A stretch of 64,000 nt of DNA from Oligella sp050920755 (GCF_050920755.1 NZ_CP158480.1:496001-560000), one strand, 5' to 3'; shown: positions 44,040 through 54,080, counted from the first letter of the stretch. Numbers and translations are program-made. The notes: generated by a model from the sequence alone, not told the origin.

Positions 44040-44483
44040 CAGATCTCCAAAGGATAGGGTCGATAAAGACTAAAGATATTCATAACAAAACTCAATTGAG
44101 AGTGCACCAATCAATGAGTCGTGTCATTTTGGGAGAGGATGATCTTTAGCTTTATCGATTGATTGATATTGTAAAGGCTTACGACATAAATCAAAACTAT
44201 GTATCTATACAAAATGACTATATAGGTATGAGATACAGTTATATAGCCTCAAGATGTTGTTATTTAAGTCGTATAATATTTTGCTGCCTAGTCATATATT
44301 AATTGATTGCTGCCAAAATATCTAATCAATTAATGTTAAATAACTGATAGTTAAACTTAATTACCCCTGCCATTCACAAAAAGCATTTCAATCAAAGCGA
44401 CTTAGTGACGATGATAGGGCTTCTGCATGTTACCATTGAGGCTCATGGATGAATAGAATAAACTTACTTTTATAGGTACCTAG
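44040..44483. other. 444-bp AT-rich divergent region with a 37-bp palindrome
   Basis: No gene is visible. An 11-bp perfect inverted repeat, ATTAATTGATT and AATCAATTAAT with a 15-base spacer, occupies 44298-44334 and resembles a regulator operator. TATAAT is at 44272-44277. The region must serve both the nitroreductase gene (minus) and psd (plus). Confidence 0.45.
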
Positions 44484-45143
44484 GTGAGCAATCAGTTACA
44501 ACGTACTAATCAACAGCGCCCGATACTCGCTAGAGAGGGTTGGCCATTTATTGTCCTGGCACTGATTTTAACGATTATCGCTGCCTTTATTAATGGCTAC
44601 TTAGGATTGGTTTTGGCCTTAGTGGCTATTTTTGTGATTCAGTTTTTTAGAGATCCTGCACGTCAGGCACCAAGTGGTGATACTTTGGTGCTTTCTCCGG
44701 CGGATGGTCGGATTGTCGCCGTTGAGGAAGTAGACGATCTCTATGCCCGGCGCCGTGCACTTAAAATCAGTGTTTTTATGAATGTCTTTAATGTGCACTC
44801 CAACCAGATGCCGGTTGGCGGACGAATTAGTAAAATCGAGTACCATCAGGGTAAATTTGTTAATGCCGATTTGGATAAAGCGTCGGTAGAAAATGAGCGT
44901 AATGCCATTGTCATTGAGCGGGCGGACGGTCAATTGGTGACCTCTGTGCAAGTGGCCGGACTGGTGGCGAGACGTATTCTATGCTATGTGACTGAGGGTG
45001 AGACACTGCAAGCGGCGGCACGTTACGGTTTTATTCGTTTCGGATCGCGCGTGGATGTGTATTTGCCATTGCATGCTAAGCCATTAGTTGCGATTGGCGA
45101 TAAGGTCTCACATACGACCACGGTATTAGCCGAATTGGAGTAA
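44484..45143 (+). CDS. psd: Phosphatidylserine decarboxylase (short form)
   Basis: A 219-residue pyruvoyl-dependent decarboxylase giving phosphatidylethanolamine. Two N-terminal hydrophobic stretches (FIVLALILTIIAAFI and LVLALVAIFVIQF) anchor it. Core motifs are LSPADGRIV, FMNVFNVHSNQMP (catalytic His) and the self-cleavage site RFGSRVDVYLP, Gly187-Ser188. It is the short Psd type common in betaproteobacteria. It starts with GTG; no ATG is nearby in frame. pssA follows after 2 bp. Confidence 0.9.
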   Translation: MSNQLQRTNQQRPILAREGWPFIVLALILTIIAAFINGYLGLVLALVAIFVIQFFRDPARQAPSGDTLVLSPADGRIVAVEEVDDLYARRRALKISVFMNVFNVHSNQMPVGGRISKIEYHQGKFVNADLDKASVENERNAIVIERADGQLVTSVQVAGLVARRILCYVTEGETLQAAARYGFIRFGSRVDVYLPLHAKPLVAIGDKVSHTTTVLAELE

Positions 45144-45145
45144 TT

Positions 45146-46012
45146 ATGTCAGATTCTGATGAGCAAAAGGCGATGTCTGAGGAAGTGGGTGCCCGAGCCG
45201 GTGAGGGGGTGTCTATTTCCGATGCGGCAACTCACGGTGATGCCGAGGAGCCTTTATTAATTAACGCAAAGCCGGTGCCTAAACGAGGCATTTATTTATT
45301 ACCGAATGCCATTACCACGGCCAATTTGTTTTCCGGTTTTTTTGCCGTGATGCAGGCCATGAATCACCGTTTCGAATGGGCGGCATTAGCGATTTTTGCT
45401 GCCATGGTGATGGACGGTATGGACGGACGCATTGCGCGTTTGACAAAAACTCAATCCTCCTTTGGTGAGCAGTACGACTCCATGTCGGATATGGTGTCTT
45501 TCGGTATTGCGCCGGCGCTGGTGATGTATACCTATACTTTGCACGATCTGGGTCGCTGGGGTTGGTTGGCGGCTTTTGTTTATGTGGCCGGTGCGGCATT
45601 ACGTTTGGCGCGTTTTAACAGCAATATTAATATTGTTGACAGTCGATACTTTCAGGGCTTACCGAGTCCTGCGGCGGCAGCCCTAACCGCCGGCTTTGTT
45701 TGGTTATCAGTGGATAATCGCTTGCCTATCTCTGATTCTCATGCTTGGGTGGCGTTTATTATCACCGTTTATGCAGGTCTGACCATGATTTCTAATGCAC
45801 CGTTTTTTAGTGGCAAATCAGGTCTGGTGATGGAGAAAAAATCACCGGCACTATTGATGACGATGTTGGTGCTATTATTTGCTCTGTTGATGTTGAATGC
45901 GCCGCTGGTCATTACCGTAGCCTTTTTGTCCTACACACTATCGGGTTGGGTCATTATGTTTTTACGCTGGCGTAAGGCAAAGCGTTTGCGTGACCTTAGA
46001 AATGGTGAGTAG
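45146..46012 (+). CDS. pssA: CDP-diacylglycerol-serine O-phosphatidyltransferase
   Basis: A 288-residue CDP-alcohol phosphatidyltransferase that makes phosphatidylserine. The catalytic motif D-G-x2-A-R-x8-G-x3-D-x3-D is seen as MDGRIARLTKTQSSFGEQYD followed by SMSD. About eight membrane segments follow an acidic 45-residue N-terminal tail. It acts directly upstream of Psd in phospholipid synthesis, matching the two-gene operon. Confidence 0.92.
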   Translation: MSDSDEQKAMSEEVGARAGEGVSISDAATHGDAEEPLLINAKPVPKRGIYLLPNAITTANLFSGFFAVMQAMNHRFEWAALAIFAAMVMDGMDGRIARLTKTQSSFGEQYDSMSDMVSFGIAPALVMYTYTLHDLGRWGWLAAFVYVAGAALRLARFNSNINIVDSRYFQGLPSPAAAALTAGFVWLSVDNRLPISDSHAWVAFIITVYAGLTMISNAPFFSGKSGLVMEKKSPALLMTMLVLLFALLMLNAPLVITVAFLSYTLSGWVIMFLRWRKAKRLRDLRNGE

Positions 46013-46022
46013 CGCAAAAATC

Positions 46023-46060
46023 GCCCGCTGTTACTTAACTAATAGCAGCGGGCGCGTTTA
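46023..46060 (+). terminator. Terminator of psd-pssA
   Basis: GCCCGCTG and CAGCGGGC form an 8-bp GC-rich stem with a 15-base loop, followed by GCGTTTAA. It lies between convergent genes and may also work on the minus strand, where an A-rich stretch precedes it. Confidence 0.65.
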
Positions 46061-46061
46061 A

Positions 46062-46625
46062 TCAGCACTCAAAAAAGAAGCAGTCTCTGTCAAAGCGAGG
46101 ATCCGGGCCGGTATGCCAGTGTGTCATCTGTCGACCGTCTTTGCCCATATAGATATGTAGTAAGTTGTTCCAGTGGTTAAGCTCCTTGTAGCGGTAGCTC
46201 CAAATCTGCTCACGCTTTTCACCTAAACCAAGGGTCTCAATTTCCGCCGGTTGGCCGAATTCACAAAGCACGTCTTGGGCGGACCACTGACCGCTATCCA
46301 GCTTTTTGAAGTTTTGCGGTGTCAGTACCGAATAGACGGAACCGATTAAATGACCATCGGCACTGACATCGGCACCGTAAACATATTGACCATAAGGCTG
46401 TTGAGACCAGACCAGACGCTGACCACCGTCGGCACGGTCGCAGCTATGATTGGCCTGACCCATAATACTCAAAGCCTCCATGACCGGGGCATTGGCCGGG
46501 ACATCTCGATAGCTTGCACATGCCGTCAGCGTGCCCGCTAAAGCCAGCATCAATGCAGATCGATACAAACCCTTGCCTAGGCGCTGATTTAAAATTTGCG
46601 GCTTTTTAATCACAGATTTCATCAT
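46062..46625 (-). CDS. Predicted lipoprotein of unknown function
   Basis: A protein of about 187 residues with a lipoprotein signal: a basic start, hydrophobic SALMLALAGTLTAC and lipobox LTAC, so Cys is lipid-modified. Downstream are DGGQRLVWSQQPYGQYVYGA, SVYSVLTPQNFKKLDSGQWS and REQIWSYRYKELNHWNNLLH. The pattern W(S)-x-x-Y(G)...L-F-G-P is like SmpA/BamE-fold proteins but I cannot be certain. The C-terminus DCFFFEC is cysteine-rich. A start at 46625 or 46622 is preferred to 46652 because it places the signal normally. Confidence 0.7.
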   Translation of the reverse strand: MMKSVIKKPQILNQRLGKGLYRSALMLALAGTLTACASYRDVPANAPVMEALSIMGQANHSCDRADGGQRLVWSQQPYGQYVYGADVSADGHLIGSVYSVLTPQNFKKLDSGQWSAQDVLCEFGQPAEIETLGLGEKREQIWSYRYKELNHWNNLLHIYMGKDGRQMTHWHTGPDPRFDRDCFFFEC

Positions 46626-46843
46626 TTTCTCTAAAGTGGTGATTTTAAACACAACTTAAATCATAAAACGGAGTATAATCATTGATTAACTTACGATTTA
46701 AGTGGCTGCTGCTTGGTATTTGCTATGGCTAGTTTAGCAGATGATCGGGGATCTGATCGCACTTAGTTTTTAAGTTGTTTTTTGTTTGTTAAGTTCACGT
46801 TGACGCACTATCCGTGTCAACGCTTGTTTTAAGGATATATATT

Positions 46844-47113
46844 ATGTCAGTTGCAGATATTGATAAATCAAAAATCGTTTCAGAATTCGCTCGCAAAGAG
46901 GGCGATACCGGTTCACCTGAAGTACAGATCGCTTTGCTTACTGCTCGTATTAACGAGTTAGGTTCTCACTTCAAAGAGCACGCCAAGGATCACCACTCAC
47001 GTCGCGGTTTGTTACGTATGGTTAGCCGTCGTCGTAAGTTACTAGACTACTTAAAAAGAACTAACGCTAACGCTTACCGTGATTTAATTGTTAAATTAGG
47101 CTTACGTAAGTAA
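46844..47113 (+). CDS. rpsO: 30S ribosomal protein S15
   Basis: An 89-residue S15 with the conserved DTGSPEVQIALLTARI, HFKEHAKDHHSRRGLLRMVS and RRRKLLDYLKR. It binds 16S rRNA in the small subunit. ATG 46844 is preceded by AAGGAT; an upstream in-frame start at 46814 would give an unusual N-terminus. The 5' leader is long and may hold the autoregulatory fold known for S15 in many bacteria. pnp follows after a terminator, the standard rpsO-pnp order. Confidence 0.96.
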   Translation: MSVADIDKSKIVSEFARKEGDTGSPEVQIALLTARINELGSHFKEHAKDHHSRRGLLRMVSRRRKLLDYLKRTNANAYRDLIVKLGLRK

Positions 47114-47143
47114 TTGACGGGTCTTTAGAAGTAGAGATTCACA

Positions 47144-47178
47144 GCCGTGCACAGATGGTTTCTGCTGCACGGCTTTTT
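47144..47178 (+). terminator. Rho-independent terminator between rpsO and pnp
   Basis: GCCGTGCA and TGCACGGC, 13-base loop, followed by TTTTTAT. Confidence 0.85.
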
Positions 47179-47255
47179 ATTGTCAGTCCGACAAACTATA
47201 TAGAACCGTGGTATAGCTTGAGATTTCGGACAAAATTGTAGATTAAGGAATCCAC

Positions 47256-49403
47256 ATGTTTAATAAATTTACTCAATCCTTTCAGTATGGTGAGCATACT
47301 GTCACTTTAGAAACCGGCGAAATTGCGCGTCAAGCGACAGGTGCCGTTTTAGCTTCTATGGGCGATACGGTGGTTTTAGCGACCGTGGTAGCAGCTAAAG
47401 ACGCCAAACCGGGTCAGGATTTTTTCCCACTGACTGTGGACTATATTGAAAAAGCCTATGCTGCCGGTATGATTCCCGGCGGTTTCTTTAAGCGTGAAGC
47501 TAAGCCTTCGGAAAAAGAAACTTTAACCTCTCGTTTAATTGACCGTCCTTTGCGTCCTTTATTCCCGGAGGGTTTTTATAATGAAGTGCAAGTGATTGTA
47601 CACGTTTTATCAGTGGATCCTGAGATTGACCCTGATATTATTTCGATGATTGCGAGCTCTGCGGCGGTGGCGATTGCCGGTATTCCATTTGATGGTCCTA
47701 TCGGTGCAGCTCGTGTCGGTTATATTGATGGTAATTACGTGCTTAACCCTAGCCCCGGCCAATTAGAAAATTCTCAGATGGATTTGGTTGTAGCCGGTAC
47801 AGAAGCTGCGGTGTTGATGGTTGAATCCGAAGCTAAGCAATTATCTGAAGAAGTGATGTTAGGCGGTGTGGTTTTTGGTTATGAGCAAATGCAAGCGGCT
47901 ATTAATGCCATTAATGAGCTGGTTGAAAAAGCCGGTAAGCCGGCTTGGGATTGGCAACCTGCCCCTAAAAATGAAGCGTTAGTCGCACAAATTAAAGAAG
48001 CTGCGCAAGAGGGTCTTAAGGCTGCTTATAAAGTCCGTGAAAAGCAGGCTCGCAGCACGCAAATTAAGCAGATTTACGCCGAGGTTCAGGAGAAATTAGC
48101 CGCTGCTGCCGCTGAAAAAGAGGAAGAGCTTGATGCGGTTGAGGTTGAAAATATTCTATTCTCCCTAGAGTCTGAAATTGTTCGCAGTCAAATTCTTAAC
48201 GGTGAACCGCGTATCGACGGTCGTGATACACGCACCGTTCGTCCTATTTCTATCCGTTTAGGTGTGTTGCCGCGCACTCATGGCAGTGTGTTATTTACAC
48301 GCGGTGAGACACAGGCTATCGTGGTTGCCACGCTGGGTACCAAGCAGGATGAGCAAATCATTGACTCGGTGATGGGTGAGGGTCGTGAGCGCTTTATGTT
48401 GCACTATAACTTCCCGCCATTCTCTACCGGCGAAACCGGTCGTGTGGGTTCTCCTAAGCGTCGTGAAATCGGTCACGGTCGTTTAGCGAAGCGTGCATTG
48501 GTGGCAACCTTGCCTAATTACGATGATTTCCAATACACCATTCGTTTAGTATCCGAGATTACCGAGTCTAACGGTTCTTCTTCGATGGCCTCCGTATGTG
48601 GTGGTAGCTTGGCATTGATGGATGCCGGTGTGCCGGTGCAGGATCACGTTGCCGGTGTGGCCATGGGTCTTATCAAAGAGGATAATAAATTCGCCGTTCT
48701 GACTGATATTCTAGGTGATGAGGATCACTTAGGTGATATGGACTTTAAAGTAGCGGGTACCAAAGCAGGTATTACGGCTTTACAGATGGATATTAAGATC
48801 CAAGGTATTACCAAAGAAATTATGCAGGCAGCTTTAGCTCAGGCTAAAGAGGGTCGTATGCATATTCTGGGCAAAATGGAAGCGGCAATTTCCGGTTCAC
48901 GTAGCGAGCTTTCCAGCTTTGCACCGCGTATGTTGACGGTTAAAATCAACCCTGAAAAAATCCGTGACGTGATTGGTAAGGGTGGTGCCACTATTCGCGC
49001 ATTAACTGAGGAAACCGGCAGCCAGATCGATATCAGTGATGACGGTCTGGTAACAATCTCCAGTGCCGATCTTGATAAGGCTAAAGAGGCCGAACGTCGT
49101 ATTCTTGAGATTACGGCTGAAGTTGAGGTGAATCAGGTCTATGAGGGCACGGTACAGCGTATGCTGGACTTCGGCGCCATTGTACAAATCCTACCGGGTC
49201 GCGATGGCTTATTGCATATCTCTGAAATCGCTAATTACCGCATTAATGATATTAATGATGTACTTAAAGTGGGTCAGAAGCTACGCGTTAAAGTGATCGA
49301 GGCTGATGATCGCGGTCGTATCCGTTTATCAGTGAAGGCCTTGGGCGGTATTGAAAACGAGGAGAATTTACTCGGTTCGGTCGATGTGCCTGCTGCAGAG
49401 TAA
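47256..49403 (+). CDS. pnp: Polyribonucleotide nucleotidyltransferase
   Basis: A 715-residue PNPase, a phosphorolytic 3'-5' exoribonuclease of the degradosome. The layout is RNase PH domain 1 (about 1-145, with GFFKREAKPSEKETLTSRLI), a helical linker (about 235-310), RNase PH domain 2 (about 315-455, with GGSLALMDAGVPVQD), KH domain (VIGKGGATIRALTEETG near 570) and S1 domain (YEGTVQRMLDFGAIVQILPG near 630). All active-site motifs are intact. AAGGA precedes the ATG. Confidence 0.97.
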   Translation: MFNKFTQSFQYGEHTVTLETGEIARQATGAVLASMGDTVVLATVVAAKDAKPGQDFFPLTVDYIEKAYAAGMIPGGFFKREAKPSEKETLTSRLIDRPLRPLFPEGFYNEVQVIVHVLSVDPEIDPDIISMIASSAAVAIAGIPFDGPIGAARVGYIDGNYVLNPSPGQLENSQMDLVVAGTEAAVLMVESEAKQLSEEVMLGGVVFGYEQMQAAINAINELVEKAGKPAWDWQPAPKNEALVAQIKEAAQEGLKAAYKVREKQARSTQIKQIYAEVQEKLAAAAAEKEEELDAVEVENILFSLESEIVRSQILNGEPRIDGRDTRTVRPISIRLGVLPRTHGSVLFTRGETQAIVVATLGTKQDEQIIDSVMGEGRERFMLHYNFPPFSTGETGRVGSPKRREIGHGRLAKRALVATLPNYDDFQYTIRLVSEITESNGSSSMASVCGGSLALMDAGVPVQDHVAGVAMGLIKEDNKFAVLTDILGDEDHLGDMDFKVAGTKAGITALQMDIKIQGITKEIMQAALAQAKEGRMHILGKMEAAISGSRSELSSFAPRMLTVKINPEKIRDVIGKGGATIRALTEETGSQIDISDDGLVTISSADLDKAKEAERRILEITAEVEVNQVYEGTVQRMLDFGAIVQILPGRDGLLHISEIANYRINDINDVLKVGQKLRVKVIEADDRGRIRLSVKALGGIENEENLLGSVDVPAAE

Positions 49404-49430
49404 TAGGGGATAGTGCAAGTAGCATTGTGT

Positions 49431-49469
49431 GTTAAAACCCACACTTCGTTCGTGTTTGTGGGTTTTAAC
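49431..49469 (+). terminator. Rho-independent terminator of pnp
   Basis: GTTAAAACCCACA and TGTGGGTTTTAAC form a perfect 13-bp stem with a 13-base loop. Confidence 0.82.
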
Positions 49470-49500
49470 TAATAAAATTAATTTTTTACTTGTCATCTAC

Positions 49501-49528
49501 TTGCATTAATTTCAAAACTCTGTATAAT
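49501..49528 (+). promoter_or_regulatory. Promoter of tRNA-Pro
   Basis: TTGCAT and TATAAT separated by 16 bp, ending 16 bp before the tRNA. Confidence 0.75.
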
Positions 49529-49544
49529 TTATTGCTTAGCAAGT

Positions 49545-49621
<77 letters not shown>

Positions 49622-49665
49622 AGGATATTACATAAGCAACGTTAAATGTGCTTAGCAACGCAAAT

Positions 49666-49700
49666 AAAACCCGCTAAAACAAAGGTTTAGTGGGTTTTTT
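49666..49700 (+). terminator. Terminator after tRNA-Pro
   Basis: AAAACCCGCTAAA and TTTAGTGGGTTTT pair (one G-T) around a 7-base loop, followed by more T. Confidence 0.8.
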
Positions 49701-49875
49701 CTTGTTTAAGAGAGTTTTTAACGTTGTATGAATCGATTAAATAGCGCGGTTTGAAAATTGTTTAATTAAGGATTTAATTAAGTCGTCGTTTTTAGTCATG
49801 TAACTTACCATTTAAAATACTCCTGTTAAGGATAAAGGTTTTAAGGTAGTTACACAAAATTATTTATAGGCTCAT

Positions 49876-50160
49876 TTAAATACGTTTAATTGCTGATTTA
49901 TAAACTTCACTGCGCTCTCGTTTTCCAACGGCCACTACTGAAACCACTAACTCTTTATCTCTAACCTCATAGACGAGCCTGTATCCAACACTCTGCAATT
50001 TAATCTTATAGCAATTTTTCATTCCATTTAATCTTGCAGAAGGTATATGAGGGTTTTTCAAGCATTCCACTAACTTCTTTTTGAATTGTCGCTTTATTGT
50101 AAGATCGAGCTTACTCCATTCTTTTTCAGCTTCAGCTTTAAAAAGCAACTTATAACTCAT
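49876..50160 (-). CDS. RelE/StbE-family toxin
   Basis: A 94-residue RelE-superfamily mRNA endonuclease: AEKEWSKLDLTIKRQFKKKL, LNGMKNCYKIKLQSVGYRLV and EVRDKELVVSVVAVGKRERS, with the basic and Arg/Tyr residues of the family core. It overlaps the antitoxin gene by 11 bp. The presence of an intact partner argues for a functional module. It lies after tRNA-Pro, a common site for mobile insertions. Confidence 0.85.
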   Translation of the reverse strand: MSYKLLFKAEAEKEWSKLDLTIKRQFKKKLVECLKNPHIPSARLNGMKNCYKIKLQSVGYRLVYEVRDKELVVSVVAVGKRERSEVYKSAIKRI

Positions 50161-50401
50161 CTAAAGAAACCTCAATTTCCGGTGAGCTTTCACGTTGTCT
50201 AACAATTTCAGCTAGCTCCATATCTTCGAGTTTATCCATTAAAGCCTCATAGGCATCGGCAGGAATACAGTAAAAAACAGGTTGATTACGATTTAATACA
50301 GCTACTGGAAATCCTTCCGCTTGGTTGATTACAGCCATCGGATTCTTTTTTAATTCGCTAATACTAGTTGAATTATCAGCAAAAATTTTATGAATTGACA
50401 T
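50150..50401 (-). CDS. StbD/Phd-type antitoxin
   Basis: An 83-residue antitoxin with an N-terminal Phd/YefM fold (TSISELKKNPMAVINQAEGF, PVAVLNRNQPVFYCIPADAY) and a C-terminal acidic tail that would wrap the toxin. It is first in the operon, as usual, and likely autorepresses. Start ATG 50401 has AAGGAG upstream. Confidence 0.85.
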   Translation of the reverse strand: MSIHKIFADNSTSISELKKNPMAVINQAEGFPVAVLNRNQPVFYCIPADAYEALMDKLEDMELAEIVRQRESSPEIEVSLDEL

Positions 50402-50513
50402 GAAAATCTCCTTAACATACTAAAGACTGCTTAATAGCACTAATTATAGGTCTGGTAAAGAAAAAAATCAATTAACAGCTAACTTAATGCGATGTAGCTA
50501 ACTGAAGGACGAG

Positions 50514-50553
50514 AAAAAGGACTGTGCCATGGAATGGTTTAACAGTCCTTTTT
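50514..50553. terminator. Bidirectional terminator upstream of the siderophore receptor
   Basis: AAAAAGGACTGT and ACAGTCCTTTTT, a perfect 12-bp stem with a 16-base loop, A-run and T-run on either side. No gene directly requires it, so it may be left over from a lost neighbour or insulate the receptor from the antitoxin promoter. Confidence 0.75.
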
Positions 50554-50585
50554 TAGGTTACCGTAAACAAGGATTTTTTGCTATT

Positions 50586-50629
50586 TTGCATTAGAAAATA
50601 GATGCTATATAATAATGATTCTCATTTGT
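50586..50629 (+). promoter_or_regulatory. Fur-controlled promoter of the TonB-dependent receptor
   Basis: TTGCAT (50586-50591) and TATAAT (50608-50613), spacing 16. A Fur-box-like AATAATGATTCTCATTTGT at 50611-50629 overlaps the -10 element and matches the 19-bp consensus at about 13 positions. This should repress the receptor when iron is plentiful. Confidence 0.8.
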
Positions 50630-50656
50630 ATTTTTTAATTTTAAAAGGATTGTTTG

Positions 50657-52943
50657 ATGAGAAACATGAAACAAGCAGATCATGGTAACTTATGCCGACG
50701 ATTCGGCTCTTTACTCTTGATCCTGCATTTGGCGTATGGCACCGCCCAAGCCGCAACACGGCAGGTTTTCAATAGCACTACTCCCCCCCCCCCTCTCTCA
50801 GCCGATAAATAGGGCGCAGACGCCGCAGCAAACTCACCACAATTCTCGGTCTGATCGGGAAGTTGTTTCTTTACCGTCCCTCTATGTTGATGTTCCTTGG
50901 AATCAGGCGACTGAGGGCACGGGTTTATACACATTGGATGGCGTCAGTAGCACAGCGACCGGATTAAATATAAGTATTCGGGATACGCCTCAATCAGTCA
51001 GTGTACTGACACGTCAGCAAATGGATGATCGGGGCATGACCACGCTGAATGATGCGGTGAGAAACATTACCGGTCTGAGTACGCAGAAAGGCTATCACGC
51101 CGGAGATTCAGATCAGTTCAGTGCACGAGGCTTTGAGGTATCGAGCTTGCTGCTTGACGGACTTCCCATTAGCACGGGTGCCAATGGGACATTCAATGTT
51201 GATAATGATGGGCTGGATGTTTACGACCGCGTCGAGGTTGTACGTGGCGCAACTGGACTGATCACCGGCACCGGTAACCCCTCTGCTGCCATCAACCTCG
51301 TACGCAAACGACCGACGGTACAAGCTCAAACTCATTTAACCTTGGGTGCTGGAAGTTGGGACAATTATCGTGCGGTTTTGGATAGTGGCGGCTCGCTCAA
51401 TGAATCCAGCACTTTGCGTGCTCGTACGGTCATCACTGCACAAAGTGCAAGGCAGTTTTTTCGTGATGCCAATAATCGAAACTATCAGTTTTACGGTATT
51501 GTCGAGGCCGATTTTACACCTTCCACGGTTGCCACTCTCGGAGTGCATTATCGTAAGGTGCATAATAATCACGTTTATCAAGGTATTCCAACTAATGCGG
51601 ATGGCAGTTTTCTCTCCGGTATCAGTCGAAGGGTCAACCTTGCCAATGCTTTCGATTATTGGAAACAAACCGATGTAACCGTATTTACTGAACTGATGCA
51701 CCAATTTGAGACAGGTTGGCAATTGAAGGCGGCAGCGACATGGAAAAGGCCTCAGTTGGATATGTTGCTTACTGCTATTGAAAGGGGTAAGGATGGTAAA
51801 CTGCGTCAGAATTCGCAGCTATATTGGTTAGACAATCGCCAAGACAGTTACAGTCTTTCCCTAAACGGTCCCTTTTCTCTTTTCGGTCGTATGCATGAGT
51901 TGATGTTAGGTTTTAGTCATCGCAAATTTTACAATCTGAATGAGGGTGGTTGGCCGGACTATGCTTGGAAAGACAATGCTCCAGTGATTGATCCCTATGC
52001 TTGGGATCGTTACGCTGTTCCTAAGCCGTCTTTAGATCTGTCAAAATGGGGCATTGATAATACAACACGTCAACAAGGAACGTACATTGCCGCACGCCTG
52101 AATGTGGCGGATTTTTTGAAGATCATTCTGGGATCACGATTGGACTGGTATGAAAATATCAATCATAAGGGTGGTAGCCGTTACAAGGTAACGCGTGAGA
52201 TTACGCCTTATGCCGGCTTTGTTTATGATCTTGATGCCAATCATTCCGTTTATGCCAGTTGGACCCGAATTTTCAATCCGCAAGGTCATCGAGACAAGGA
52301 TGGAAATCTACTCAAACCAATCACCGGCACTAATTATGAGCTTGGTATCAAGGGTGAGTATTTAAATGGTCGATTGAATGCAAGTCTGGCTGCTTTTCTT
52401 ATCAGACAGAGAAATCGTGCAGTGGATGATTTGGCTGGACCGAAACCGTGCCCGGGAGGTGGAAGGGGTTATTGTAAGCGCGCCGCCGGTGAAGTCGAAA
52501 GTAGGGGTGTTGAATTCGAGATCAGTGGCGCCGTTACGTCTGAGTGGCAGATCATGGCCGGCTATGCTTATGTGGGGACAAAATATACCAAAGATAGTAA
52601 CCCATTAAATGTCGGCAAAACTTTTGATGCAACTGTGCCGCGTCACCAGTTCAAGTTAAGCACCGACTACCAATTGCCAGGCGATCTGCAACGTTGGCGC
52701 ATTGGGGGTAGTCTTTATATGCAGAGCCGTACCCGCGCTAATGATGATTCGGGTATCAAGCAATCTGGATATGTTATTGTCGGACTGCATGCAAGCTACA
52801 GTCCGAATAAGAACCTTGATTTCCGCATGAATATCAATAATCTGTTCGATAAGCATTATTATCAAAGTCTCGGATGGACTGAAGGTGGTAATGCATTTGG
52901 TACTCCACGCAACGTTATGTTGACGGCACAGTATCGGTTTTGA
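50657..52943 (+). CDS. TonB-dependent siderophore receptor, out of frame at an 11-C tract (phase OFF)
   Basis: From ATG 50657 the frame gives a signal peptide (RRFGSLLLILHLAYGTAQAA) and enters a run of 11 C at 50783-50793, after which it stops at a TAG about 10 codons on. The body of the receptor, in another frame, runs to 52943. With 10 C the two join exactly (PPPLSQPINRAQTPQQTH) to give a 761-residue protein. It holds a plug domain (SIRDTPQSVSVLTRQQMDDR, VEVVRGATGLITGTGNPSAA) and a 22-strand beta barrel ending AQYRF. The family is the FhuE-like ferric-siderophore group. A homopolymer in this position is the usual switch of phase-variable receptors. It is Fur-regulated. Confidence 0.88.
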
Positions 52944-53078
52944 TTGATTTTATACTCAGTTCTCCTCGGTTGACTTAATGTCGGTCGGGGAGAGTTGCTG
53001 AAGGCGTTTTTTATATCTCTATCAGTGCTTAAACCGGCACTCTTTTTGTGGTCGTTAAACGCCGGAAAAGGTATCGTT

Positions 53079-53588
53079 TTATGCTTTCAACTTACGTCGC
53101 ATTAATTGCGCAGTTGTGCCGAAACTGCGTATTTTATTAACGAGTTTGTGTGGGACTGAATCCACCGGTTCGAACCCTTGTCGTTGCCAAAAGTTTTGTG
53201 AATCCTGCACTGCAATTAAACATGCAGCGGAAAATTGAGGTGTGGCTACGCTGATGGCATGATGTATCAGTTTTTGAGCCAAATGATGTCCTCGGACATC
53301 GGGGCTGACCGCTAAATCATGTAAATATAACTGTGTCGATGGTGTCTTCGTTTCGTGGCGTGCTGTATTAAGCGCAGGTAATTGCATGTCTGAAACCGGT
53401 AGACAAAGCAAATAAGCGCAAGGCGTGTTATTTGCTTCGACGACAAAACTCCACTGGGGAAAGGACTGCAATTTATCCGTAAAGGCGTCTCGGGATTCGA
53501 TTAAAGCAGCACAATAGCATTGCGCCTGGATTCTCAACATGGTGTCAAGATCGGATAACGTTGCATTACGGATTGCACTTAATAACAT
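53079..53588 (-). CDS. GNAT-family N-acetyltransferase
   Basis: A 169-residue GNAT protein. The acetyl-CoA loop is VSPDVRGHHLAQKLIHHAI (R-x-x-G-x-x/A type) and the late LIAVQDSQNFWQRQGFEPVD is the typical second half. The substrate is unknown. Base composition and codon use look like the neighbours. It converges on the receptor gene and precedes a 500-bp stretch without genes. Confidence 0.82.
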   Translation of the reverse strand: MLLSAIRNATLSDLDTMLRIQAQCYCAALIESRDAFTDKLQSFPQWSFVVEANNTPCAYLLCLPVSDMQLPALNTARHETKTPSTQLYLHDLAVSPDVRGHHLAQKLIHHAISVATPQFSAACLIAVQDSQNFWQRQGFEPVDSVPHKLVNKIRSFGTTAQLMRRKLKA

Positions 53589-54080
53589 TTTGTAAATTCA
53601 TTCACGCTGAAGATTGCCTGATTATCTGCCGGTAACTGATACTGGCGTTTAGACGCATTTTCAATCATGTCGAAACGGCTTTTCTACAATTTAAGGCATC
53701 AATACCGGCCTTGCACTTACAATATCAGCTTGTGAAAAGTACTAGATAAGGGCGGAAAACGCTTAAAAGCTTACGCAGATATCCGGCACCATTCTAACAT
53801 CCAACCGTATTTTCGGCAATCGTATCTTGTTTTAAAGTGTGCTCGTTATCAATACCGCCTATTACTATTAAATACACAGGCGACCGTTATTATTCGAGTT
53901 GCACCGACCGGTGGTGGTTTAATTGTGTGCTTGTCGGGGGCGGATTTGTCAAAGTACTTGATGACGGTGTAGTTAATTCGTAGAAGGAATCAGTCAGATG
54001 GTCGATGACGGTTTTTAAGCGATGGTTTTCAGTGTTGCTTTATTACATCGTCAAAAAATCTATTTACAAACAATTATTTA
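53589..54080. other. Long gene-free stretch upstream of the IS element
   Basis: About 490 bp with no protein-like frame of useful length, no tRNA and no clear repeat. It probably contains the promoter region once serving tonB, now displaced by the IS. Confidence 0.45.
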
